A stretch of 64,000 nucleotides of DNA, from assembly GCA_035479875.1 (NCBI GenBank), contig DATIIH010000002.1:57798-121797 (forward strand), written 5' to 3'. This document shows, in pieces, positions 57,442-64,000 of the stretch. Each line of letters opens with the position of its first letter. Position 1 is the first letter of the stretch. The notes beneath the pieces are model-generated. The model was given only the letters and a program-made list of their open reading frames with translations, was not told the DNA's origin and searched no databases. This DNA is from PMNU01 sp035479875. Its GTDB lineage: Bacteria > Patescibacteriota > Saccharimonadia > Saccharimonadales > UBA4665. Made by a program: the position numbers and the translations under genes.

Positions 57442-59142
57442 CTAGCTACCAAAGGTGAAGGTGTTGAGCTGCACGCCATCGGGCACGGTGAGCGTTATCG
57501 TGCTGTCGCTGCTAAATGCTGGGAACGACGCCAGGTGGTACAGCCGCGGCTGGCTCACGGGTAGTGTGTCGCCCGCAATATCTGCACCTGCATCGCCCGT
57601 TTGCGATACCGGTTTGCCGTTAATGCGCACGCCGATGCTTGCCATGTCGCCATTTGGCCCGCCGCCAACTAAGTACACGTCCTTGGCCGCCACGCGGATA
57701 CTAATTGTGCTGTTGCCGCGCGCCACAATATACTGCGCATCTACTTCCCATTTGCCGCCGAGGTCCCACTCGTTAACGTCCAAAGTACTCGGCCCGGTGT
57801 AGGTTTGCGTTTGCCGCGACGCTAGGCCTTCGTTACCGGCGTAGGCTTCAGCACGTTCATACCCTAGGTATGTTTCGGGCGTTTGGTCTTGGGTAATTGG
57901 CACGTTGTCGTTATCGCTGGTAGTCGGACCGAGGTGGGCGCCATTAGCCGTCAGCAACTGGCGGATGGCCTGCTCTTCTTCGGAATAACCACCTTCGCCC
58001 TCGTGGATGCGCACCACCTGTCCCTGTGGATTAATCAAATAACCGGCCGGCCACGACTCGTTAGCATAGGCGTTCCAGGTGGCTAGTTGGTTATCGAGCA
58101 CCACCGGATACGTAATATGCTGAGTGGCGACGCCTTGCCGCACGTTAGCCGGCACTTGCTCAAACGCAAACTCTGGCGCGTGCACGCCCACCACCACCAA
58201 ACCGTCATCTTTATACGCTTGGTACCACTGCTCAAGGTATTTATTGTTGCGTATGCAATTGATGCAGCTATACGTCCAAAAATCCACCAACACAACCTTA
58301 CCTTTGAGCTGACTCATCGTGAGCGGACTGCTGTTGATCCACGGGCCGGGCCCTTGAAAATCTGGCGCTGCGAACGGCGTCACGTTAAACAATGCGCCAT
58401 TGGTAGCGTGCTGGGACGGGGGCAAAAGCTTGGTGCTCAGCGCGTTAAAGTCAAAGATGTTGTGGTCGGCGAACCACGTTTGCACGCGCTGCGAGTAACC
58501 GGTAAACACAAGCACGCCCACCACGATAAAAATGGTCGCAACACTGCGCTGGAACCAACCCCTGGGATTAGCCGCAAAACGGATGCGCCCCACAAACTGC
58601 CGTCCATAGTAACCCACGCAGAGCAGCAGCAGGCTGAGGCCAAGCACATACGCCACCAAATACAGCATGGCTTTACCAAAATTCACCGGCAACACCGTGG
58701 CTAAAATGTAGGCGTATACCGGACTACAGCTAGAGAACACCGGGCCGAGCGCCGCACCGGTAATAATCGGGCCAACCAATTTGCTTTTAGAACGGTAGCC
58801 CTTGCCAAGCAGCCGCTGAGCGCGGGATTCGATGCCGGACCTATTGATGAGGGTGATGTAGGCCGTCGGGAAAAGCATCGTCAAACCCAGCAAAATGATA
58901 ATGCCGCCCGAGACTTCATTAATCCCCTGCGGCGAAATGTTAATCAGCAGCGTGCTAGCTTTTAATAGCAATGTAAAAATAATCAGCGATACGGCCAAAG
59001 AAATGGCAATCACTACCGGCCTGCGCTTGTCGCGCGCGTTGCCAGCCACTGATCCGCCGATAATAATCGGCAACAGCGGCAACACACACGGCGCTAGCCC
59101 AGTGAGGGCTCCCGCAATAAACGCACCTAACAATAAAAACAT
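57442..59142 (-). CDS. dipZ: DipZ-type thiol redox protein (CcdA + thioredoxin-like + C-terminal domain)
   Basis: 566 aa. Residues 1-215: six-helix CcdA/DsbD membrane part with the conserved Cys in LAPCVLPLLPI (C19) and FSSCSPVY (C139). Residues of about 255-400: extracytoplasmic redoxin with SCINCIRNN, CxxC at 293-296, and WPAGYLINPQGQVVRIHEGE. Residues of about 410-566: a jelly-roll-like DipZ C-terminal domain. This domain order matches the actinobacterial DipZ. It would carry electrons across the membrane to periplasm-side disulfides. Several secreted proteins in this window have paired Cys that could be targets. Confidence 0.92.
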   Translation of the reverse strand: MFLLLGAFIAGALTGLAPCVLPLLPIIIGGSVAGNARDKRRPVVIAISLAVSLIIFTLLLKASTLLINISPQGINEVSGGIIILLGLTMLFPTAYITLINRSGIESRAQRLLGKGYRSKSKLVGPIITGAALGPVFSSCSPVYAYILATVLPVNFGKAMLYLVAYVLGLSLLLLCVGYYGRQFVGRIRFAANPRGWFQRSVATIFIVVGVLVFTGYSQRVQTWFADHNIFDFNALSTKLLPPSQHATNGALFNVTPFAAPDFQGPGPWINSSPLTMSQLKGKVVLVDFWTYSCINCIRNNKYLEQWYQAYKDDGLVVVGVHAPEFAFEQVPANVRQGVATQHITYPVVLDNQLATWNAYANESWPAGYLINPQGQVVRIHEGEGGYSEEEQAIRQLLTANGAHLGPTTSDNDNVPITQDQTPETYLGYERAEAYAGNEGLASRQTQTYTGPSTLDVNEWDLGGKWEVDAQYIVARGNSTISIRVAAKDVYLVGGGPNGDMASIGVRINGKPVSQTGDAGADIAGDTLPVSQPRLYHLASFPAFSSDSTITLTVPDGVQLNTFTFGS

Positions 59143-59204
59143 GCTGCGTCCGCCTTACTGTCACCATTATACCCTGCTGTTACCTGCGGCCAGCATACCC
59201 ATAA

Positions 59205-59233
59205 AGAAACAGGAGCGGGGAGCTCCTGTTTCT
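59205..59233 (-). terminator. Rho-independent terminator
   Basis: AGAAACAGGAGC (59205-59216) pairs with GCTCCTGTTTCT (59222-59233), 12 bp. T run is short. Follows the KGG gene. Confidence 0.75.
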
Positions 59234-59274
59234 GCGGCGTTTTAGAAGATGCTAGGTTTGTGGGTATACCAAAG

Positions 59275-59478
59275 CTACAGGGTCGGGCGGTTGTGCTCGC
59301 CCACCATGCTTTGGGTTTTCCTACCGTCGGCCTTAGAACTGCGCCGGCCTGCCGCTGCAGCTTTTTTACGGTCGCGTTTAAAATTACCGCCGCTGGCGCT
59401 CCCGCCCATGCTAGCGATGGCACGCTGCTTGTCGGGGTCCATCGAAGCAAAACCGCGTTTGCTCGTATTATTTGCCAT
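59275..59478 (-). CDS. KGG-repeat stress-type protein (YciG/Con-10-like), 67 aa
   Basis: Reads MANNTSKRGFASMDPDKQRA then IASMGGSASGGNFKRDRKKA and a basic tail. The KRGFASMDPDKQRAIASMGG segment is the KGG repeat found in YciG and fungal Con-10. AAAGGAGG lies 4-5 nt before the ATG, so expression is probably strong. Role in general stress is inferred from family. Confidence 0.9.
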   Translation of the reverse strand: MANNTSKRGFASMDPDKQRAIASMGGSASGGNFKRDRKKAAAAGRRSSKADGRKTQSMVGEHNRPTL

Positions 59479-59581
59479 CCTACCTCCTTTGGTTACGTTA
59501 GCACCCACCACTATAGATGCCGGCATAACGAACGTCGGTGAGATATCTTGCCCGCAGGCTGCGGGTTATTTAACAGAGCGT

Positions 59582-59791
59582 TTACTGTACAACGTAGCGC
59601 CAGTAGACCAAGACAGCAAATACGATGCAGAGCACCGCAAACAGTGCGGTCATAACGAGCATGTTTTGCGAGTTTGCTGCTGATGCGGTTGCTGGACTAG
59701 CAACAGCTTGGACGGCTACTTTAGCCTTAGGTGACGGACGCTTTTTAGCCGCCGGTTTTTTGGCAGCAGGTTTTTTGGCTTTTGTGGGCAT
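59582..59791 (-). CDS. Lys/Ala/Pro-rich membrane protein, 69 aa
   Basis: N-terminal half is histone-H1-like (MPTKAKKPAAKKPAAKKRPS), the C-terminal half a transmembrane helix (MLVMTALFAVLCIVFAVLVY). AAAGGAGAG precedes the ATG. It could tether DNA or ribosomes to the membrane, but no evidence beyond composition. Confidence 0.65.
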   Translation of the reverse strand: MPTKAKKPAAKKPAAKKRPSPKAKVAVQAVASPATASAANSQNMLVMTALFAVLCIVFAVLVYWRYVVQ

Positions 59792-59918
59792 ATTCTCTCC
59801 TTTAGAGTTTAAAGCACGTTACCCTTATGGTAATCTGCTTACGCTTAACCGTCAACAAAAAACGTTCGCTAAGGCCTGGCAGTAGTTTTTCGTGCAGGAT
59901 TATACTACGATAAGGCCT

Positions 59919-60512
59919 ATGGACGCAGCAAAAGACGCAGACTACCCAATCCTCATTTTGATTAGAGGCCTGCCCGGCAGCGGCAAGTCGTACTTAGCAA
60001 ACGCGCTCAAGGAATCTATCGGTAACGATAAAGTGGTTACACTCGACCCAGACGCAACAGATTACTCCAGCAAGGAATATCTCGATCTTTCCAAAGCCTT
60101 AATAGCAGAAGGCGTTGACGCCAAGTTCCACCCCTACAGATTTCTGAGGTCTAGGGCGTACGCCGCAATCACTGCCAACAAAATTATTATCTGGAACCAA
60201 GGCTTCACCAATTTGGACGGTTTTAACAAGACAGTCATCAACTTGCAGGCGTATGCATCCGATCACGACACTAAACTGCCGCTCCTTGTGGTTGAGGTTG
60301 AGATTAATCCTAGCGTCGCCAAAGCAAGAGTGGCAGACAGGGCAAAGCAAGGCGGGCATGATGTTGACGAAGAAAACTTTGCTCGCTTTATTGGTGACTA
60401 CGCGACTTTTGCCGGCCAAGGCTATGACCCGGTAGTCGTAAACGGTGAGGATGATGTATCTAATTCAGTTGCGTCTGTTTTAGACGCACTCCACAAACTG
60501 CAGCAGGCGTAA
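59919..60512 (+). CDS. P-loop kinase-like ATPase, 197 aa
   Basis: Walker A ILIRGLPGSGKSYLANALKE; a Walker B-like strand VVEVEINPSVAKARVADRAK and a C-terminal hydrophilic segment follow. Similar to zeta-toxin/predicted kinase-type ATP-binding proteins that phosphorylate small molecules. No antitoxin gene is beside it. ATG 59919 chosen; a GTG at 59892 is in frame. Confidence 0.8.
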   Translation: MDAAKDADYPILILIRGLPGSGKSYLANALKESIGNDKVVTLDPDATDYSSKEYLDLSKALIAEGVDAKFHPYRFLRSRAYAAITANKIIIWNQGFTNLDGFNKTVINLQAYASDHDTKLPLLVVEVEINPSVAKARVADRAKQGGHDVDEENFARFIGDYATFAGQGYDPVVVNGEDDVSNSVASVLDALHKLQQA

Positions 60513-60516
60513 TCTG

Positions 60517-61314
60517 TTACTGTTTTGCGGCCTTTAGCGCTTCGAGCTCGCGAAGTCTTGGCACATAGGGACGTATTGTTGACGCTAGATCTGGGTGGCA
60601 GGCAACAAAGCTGCGGGTTTTGTAGGTGTACACGTCGTCCAAAACAGGGATGATCGCGCCGCCTGCCTCGCGCACGATAAGGGCGCCCGGTGCATAGTCA
60701 TGCGTATACCCGCCGCCGTGCAAATTGAACCGTGCGGCCGCTTGCCCCTCAGCCACCAACGCAAACCCATAGCTGCCGCCACGGGGTGCTTCCTCGCACA
60801 CAACGCTTTTGGGCGCCAACATGCCGTTAAGCTCGTCGATAAACTGGCGCTTACACCAAGCAATACCCGGTAACTGCACAGCGCCCAGGTCCAGACGAAC
60901 ACCATTCTTGTATGCCCCGCGACCCTTTTGGGCCGTGTACATGTTCTGCGTGGATGGGTTATAGATAGCAGCAGCAACCGCTTCTCCACCCTGGATGAGC
61001 ACGGCAACTGTCGTAAACCTGGGCACGTTTTCGATAAAATCTTTGGTGCCATCAATGGGGTCGATGAGCCAAAAGGCGCCCGTCATATTGTCGTCGTATC
61101 CGGCCTCTTCACCGTAAGCAGGGATGCCGGCACTGCCAATCTCGGCCTTTAGCTTTTCCTCAACTTCAATATCGGTGTCGGTGAGCGGCGAGCCGTCTTT
61201 TTTGTCGGCGTACCCTATCTTGCCGGCGTGCTCGAGTATGAATGGCCCCACTCGCTTAAAGGCGTCTTGTACGATCTTAAGGGCGGCGTCGATCGCGTCG
61301 GGAGTAATACTCAT
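60517..61314 (-). CDS. Inositol monophosphatase-family phosphatase (IMPase/CysQ-like)
   Basis: 265 aa. Metal motifs: ADKKDGSPLTDTDIEVEEKL, GEEAGYD, WLIDPIDGTKDFIENVPRFT (core), GGYTHDYAPGALIVREAGG (HD in place of WD). Typical of the Mg-dependent phosphatase superfamily: substrates include inositol-P, histidinol-P, and PAP. The HDYAPG variant is closest to HisN-like enzymes, but no His genes are near. Convergent with the kinase-like gene, 4 bases apart. Confidence 0.94.
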   Translation of the reverse strand: MSITPDAIDAALKIVQDAFKRVGPFILEHAGKIGYADKKDGSPLTDTDIEVEEKLKAEIGSAGIPAYGEEAGYDDNMTGAFWLIDPIDGTKDFIENVPRFTTVAVLIQGGEAVAAAIYNPSTQNMYTAQKGRGAYKNGVRLDLGAVQLPGIAWCKRQFIDELNGMLAPKSVVCEEAPRGGSYGFALVAEGQAAARFNLHGGGYTHDYAPGALIVREAGGAIIPVLDDVYTYKTRSFVACHPDLASTIRPYVPRLRELEALKAAKQ

Positions 61315-61335
61315 GGAGATATGGTAACAGACATG

Positions 61336-61791
61336 TTACGTAGATTGCAGTTTTGCCAGTGCGTTACGGACACACGTACGCATTGGGCCCGTTGTTTGAA
61401 CGCCATCGAGGATGACGCCATCTACCCACATAAAGTCGTCGTGCTCAGCGCTTAGCGCTACTTCACCAGGCTCAACGGCAACGATAAAGTTAGTTTGCCG
61501 GACGCGCGGCTTTTTGTCGGTGGAATAATCAAAGCCTTCGAATGTAGCCAACACCTTTGACGCTACCAGCCCAGTCTCTTCGGTAATCTCACGCAGGGCT
61601 GATTCTTGGATACTCTCGCCTTCATCAACCCCGCCACCTGGCAGTTCAAAATTGCCGCCCAAAAAATCATCTTTTGCTCGGCGGACCATCAATATCTTGC
61701 CGTCTCGCACAATAGCAACGCCGGTAGACAAGTGCGTTATGCCGTCTTGTTTTGCCTTTTCGCGTATGGCCTGTTCATCGAGATCGTCCAT
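61336..61791 (-). CDS. Nudix hydrolase, 151 aa
   Basis: GVAIVRDGKILMVRRAKDDF, then the box ELPGGGVDEGESIQESALRE continuing ITEETGLVASK. Start at 61791 preferred. It immediately follows the IMPase-like gene in the same direction and may share its promoter. Substrate unknown. Confidence 0.9.
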   Translation of the reverse strand: MDDLDEQAIREKAKQDGITHLSTGVAIVRDGKILMVRRAKDDFLGGNFELPGGGVDEGESIQESALREITEETGLVASKVLATFEGFDYSTDKKPRVRQTNFIVAVEPGEVALSAEHDDFMWVDGVILDGVQTTGPMRTCVRNALAKLQST

Positions 61792-61873
61792 GTGCCTATC
61801 ATAGCAAAGAGACAAAGACCTAACGCCTATTCAGGACTACTTTTTACTGACGAGCGCCCGTGAACCTTGTGGT

Positions 61874-62404
61874 CTATCGTGGCCAAACGGGTAAAGTACC
61901 ATCGCGGCCTGAGGCAGAGATTTCGCGAAGATGGTGGCGCAGAACCTCGGGGTCCGGATTAGTCAGCAGTTCATCTAGACACATGCTGCTGACAGATCGG
62001 AACGAAGTTCTCGGTGCATAAATCGTACCCATTGGACGGACAACACCAGCCGCAGGTAGGAGACCGGCGTAGCGTATAAGATCGGCATCTGTGCGCCAAG
62101 ATGGACTAGCCCATGCCCGTGAAGGCGCAATCTCTATGCCTACTGTAGGGTCCTCGTTTCGGTCATAAGCGACGAGAGCCAGCAGGCCCGCTCCTTGGAG
62201 GTCAAAGTCCGCAGGATTTGCTGTAACGCAACCATGTTCGCTATTCATATAGCCACCGTCGAGTGTGACGCCGGGCAGCTCGCCTGCGGCAGCCCGAGCA
62301 GCCAAGTCTTCTCTGAGGTCGTGCGCAATCGCACCCAATTCTTCACCGCCCATGCTAAATTCACGTATGTGAGGTCCCATTGCGGGGTACAAAGTTGTTC
62401 CCAT
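61874..62404 (-). CDS. Hypothetical protein, 176 aa
   Basis: Unrecognised, soluble, Ala/Gly/Leu-rich. An acidic helix near the N-terminus (MGGEELGAIAHDLREDLAAR) and a strand-rich middle (GAGLLALVAYDRNEDPTVGI). Has a strong AGGAG before the ATG and the promoter at 62431-62459, in contrast to the other orphan genes. Confidence 0.55.
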   Translation of the reverse strand: MGTTLYPAMGPHIREFSMGGEELGAIAHDLREDLAARAAAGELPGVTLDGGYMNSEHGCVTANPADFDLQGAGLLALVAYDRNEDPTVGIEIAPSRAWASPSWRTDADLIRYAGLLPAAGVVRPMGTIYAPRTSFRSVSSMCLDELLTNPDPEVLRHHLREISASGRDGTLPVWPR

Positions 62405-62430
62405 ATCTAGTAATCTCCTAAAAGGACCTT

Positions 62431-62459
62431 ATTATATACCTTTTTCTAGTATACTACAA
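62431..62459 (-). promoter_or_regulatory. Promoter of the 61874-62404 gene
   Basis: -35 TTGTAG (62459-62454), 17 bp, -10 TATAAT (62436-62431) on the minus strand. The next 90 bases hold the divergent region before the GH26-like gene. Confidence 0.75.
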
Positions 62460-62552
62460 GTCGCATAACCCAGGATGCAAAGGAGGGCGCCCCTATTGGT
62501 GTAACATAACGTATGCTAGAATATAGTCAGCAACACAACATGGCCACTCGAT

Positions 62553-64000
62553 ATGCCAAAGAAAACTAAAAAACCGGCAAAAAAGCCCACGCGTAAAATA
62601 GTCAAACGACCGAAGCGCAGCGTCTTTGGACTAAAGCTACACCATGCTAGTTTTCTTGCACTATGCTTGCTTGCGATAGGCTGGGGTTTGATTATCGCGA
62701 GCGGCCAGACGCCAAAAAAAAGCAGCGCCGACGGCTGCGTAGTCTCACTCATTCTGGTAAATTCATGTCGGCCGTGGCTTGGTGCCGCATCGGATAACTA
62801 TCCCAGTCCGTATGCCTCTGGATCTGACACAAAAAGCCAGATATTAGGCCACGAAGCGCGCATTGGCCGCCAACTGGATATCGTGCATACCTATCACCCA
62901 GTGGGTAATAACTCGCTCAGCAGTACTGATCTCTATTTTGCTACACGAGCTAACACATACTTGTTCGCCAACTGGAAACCAGCCGCCCATTGGGCGGATG
63001 CTGGCGGCGGTACTAGTACCGCGGAGCAGGCAGTGAACGCCGGCATCGATAAGATGGCCAAGAGCATCGGGGCCATTGCTCCTAAACAAATATTCCTTTC
63101 CGTCCACCACGAGCCCGAAAACGACACGAGCAGTGGCGGCACCTGTAAGAGCTACAAAGGGTCGTCCGGCAGCGCCGCCCAATACAAGGCTATGTGGAGC
63201 AACGTAGAGGACCGCTTTAAGAATGTCGACCACGTCACCAACGTAGTCTGGGTAATGGATTATATGAATTATCCGCCCTGGCTATGCGTGGTTGACCAAC
63301 TATACCCCGGAGATAATCTTGTAGATTGGGTAATGTTTAACGGGTACGGCAATGGCAGTGATAGCTGGACAAACCAGGTTGGGCCTTTCTATAACAAAAT
63401 GTCCACCGACCACCCCGGCAAACCTTTAGGCATCGTGGAGTGGGCGTACGCAGGCGGCAACAATTACAGCGGCTACTTTGATCAAGTCCGCGCCGCACTC
63501 GACAACAATACCTACCCGTTGCTCCGAGCCTACATGGTGTATGACTCTAGGGACCAGGGCTCGGATACTGGCAGCAACCGTCGAGTGGCCTACACAGATG
63601 CCGGTGCCTATTCTCAAAACCAGATGGACCATTACATTGGGCTAGCCAACGACCCCCATTTGATTGACGGCGGCGTGGTCACCTCCGTCCCCATAGGGGT
63701 ATTAGGGGGAACGGGGTCATCAGGACCAATAGGCAATCCCTGTGCGGCACTTGGCATTACTTGTGACAGCGCGACCATTTGCAACACCGGTCAGAGCGGC
63801 ACCGCCGAGACGCCCTGTGTTGCTTTACCGCCAGCTTCTACAAGGGATAGTGCATCTACCAACAACTGCACCGCCGACTGCGGCCTAGTAGCCAAGTATG
63901 CTATTCCTTTCATTAATTTCTTAGCAGCTATGGTAGGAGTAGTCGTAACAATATCTATAGTGATTGGTGGTATCCAATACACTACCTCACGCGATAACCC
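62553..64000 (+). CDS. GH26-like secreted protein with VirB2/TrbC-like C-terminal helix, 3' end outside window
   Basis: At least 482 aa. Lys/Pro-rich cytosolic N-terminus MPKKTKKPAKKPTRKIVKRP, one transmembrane anchor (ASFLALCLLAIGWGLIIAS), then a TIM-barrel-like domain with YLFANWKPAAHWADAGGG, PKQIFLSVHHEPENDTSSGG (acid/base Glu in HE), VVWVMDYMNY and GKPLGIVEWAYAGGNNYSGY (nucleophile Glu). After a Gly/Pro/Cys-rich spacer (CAALGITCDSATIC) it ends with FINFLAAMVGVVVTISIVIG plus GIQYTTSRDN, like the VirB2/TrbC pilin transmembrane pair. The gene continues beyond base 64000. Confidence 0.72.
   Translation, partial: MPKKTKKPAKKPTRKIVKRPKRSVFGLKLHHASFLALCLLAIGWGLIIASGQTPKKSSADGCVVSLILVNSCRPWLGAASDNYPSPYASGSDTKSQILGHEARIGRQLDIVHTYHPVGNNSLSSTDLYFATRANTYLFANWKPAAHWADAGGGTSTAEQAVNAGIDKMAKSIGAIAPKQIFLSVHHEPENDTSSGGTCKSYKGSSGSAAQYKAMWSNVEDRFKNVDHVTNVVWVMDYMNYPPWLCVVDQLYPGDNLVDWVMFNGYGNGSDSWTNQVGPFYNKMSTDHPGKPLGIVEWAYAGGNNYSGYFDQVRAALDNNTYPLLRAYMVYDSRDQGSDTGSNRRVAYTDAGAYSQNQMDHYIGLANDPHLIDGGVVTSVPIGVLGGTGSSGPIGNPCAALGITCDSATICNTGQSGTAETPCVALPPASTRDSASTNNCTADCGLVAKYAIPFINFLAAMVGVVVTISIVIGGIQYTTSRDN

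Noticed and set aside
1..64000. Alternative genetic code with TGA as Gly, as in some CPR groups
   Set aside because: TGA ends several genes (for example EndoQ-like and the hydrolase overlapping murF) and is not found inside conserved domains.
1..64000. CRISPR array, rRNA operon, insertion sequence or prophage
   Set aside because: No regularly spaced repeats, rRNA signatures, transposase or phage structural genes were found.

Overview
The window looks like a chromosomal segment of a Candidatus Saccharibacteria (TM7, CPR/Patescibacteria) genome. This is inferred from gene content, since no 16S gene is present. The supporting features are many small orphan membrane and secreted proteins, an Rpf-like G5/transglycosylase protein next to rsmA, a MurF homologue with a membrane N-terminus, a DipZ-type redox protein, a KGG protein, a VirB2-like tail at the right edge, tRNA genes with encoded CCA, and normal use of TGA as a stop. 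Nearly all genes lie on the minus strand. No rRNA, CRISPR array, insertion sequence or prophage was seen.

Left part (1-13 kb): a partial cysteine desulfurase, then the metG operon. In transcription order this operon runs from a strong promoter (5085-5112) through a 24-codon leader peptide with three consecutive Met codons, a terminator, a SAM-hydrolase-family gene, metG, tatD and two small genes. The leader has the pairing segments of a classical translation-controlled attenuator. It is followed by an Ldh_2 dehydrogenase, a Nudix/MFS pair, tRNA-Leu and tRNA-Cys, a YdjM-like membrane protein, a phosphohexomutase and a TrmB-type regulator.

Accessory stretch (13-26.5 kb): orphan genes (an ART-like protein, an HEEVH zincin-like protein, small membrane proteins), several with a -10 box 6-9 nt before the ATG, which suggests leaderless transcripts. 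It also holds decayed genes (a peptidase E fragment joined to an NTF2-like fragment), direct repeats in the 3' flanks of single genes, and three secreted proteins beside tRNA-Gly.

Central part (26.5-42.5 kb): CYTH, tRNA-Phe, Nudix, SPFH, a short UvrD-like helicase, an EndoQ-like nuclease, a tandem-duplicated Rossmann-like protein, tRNA-Val, GH37 trehalase, TetR/HxlR/MarR regulators, tmRNA (403 nt, 29-residue tag), rsmA and the Rpf-like gene.

Right part (42.5-64 kb): UvrD/PcrA helicase interrupted by a 361-residue intein and carrying near its C-terminus an in-frame palindromic element also found in tatD, an HTH-methyltransferase fusion, a junk-rich stretch with a tRNA-Gly fragment, tpiA, pgk, tatA, ddl, a MurF-like ligase, an alpha/beta hydrolase, dipZ, a KGG protein, an IMPase-family phosphatase, a sixth Nudix gene, and a partial GH26-like gene with a VirB2-like tail.

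The most striking items are the Met attenuator of the metG operon, the protein-coding palindromic element, the helicase intein, the leaderless promoter class, and C-terminal sliding-clamp-like tails on three repair-type proteins.
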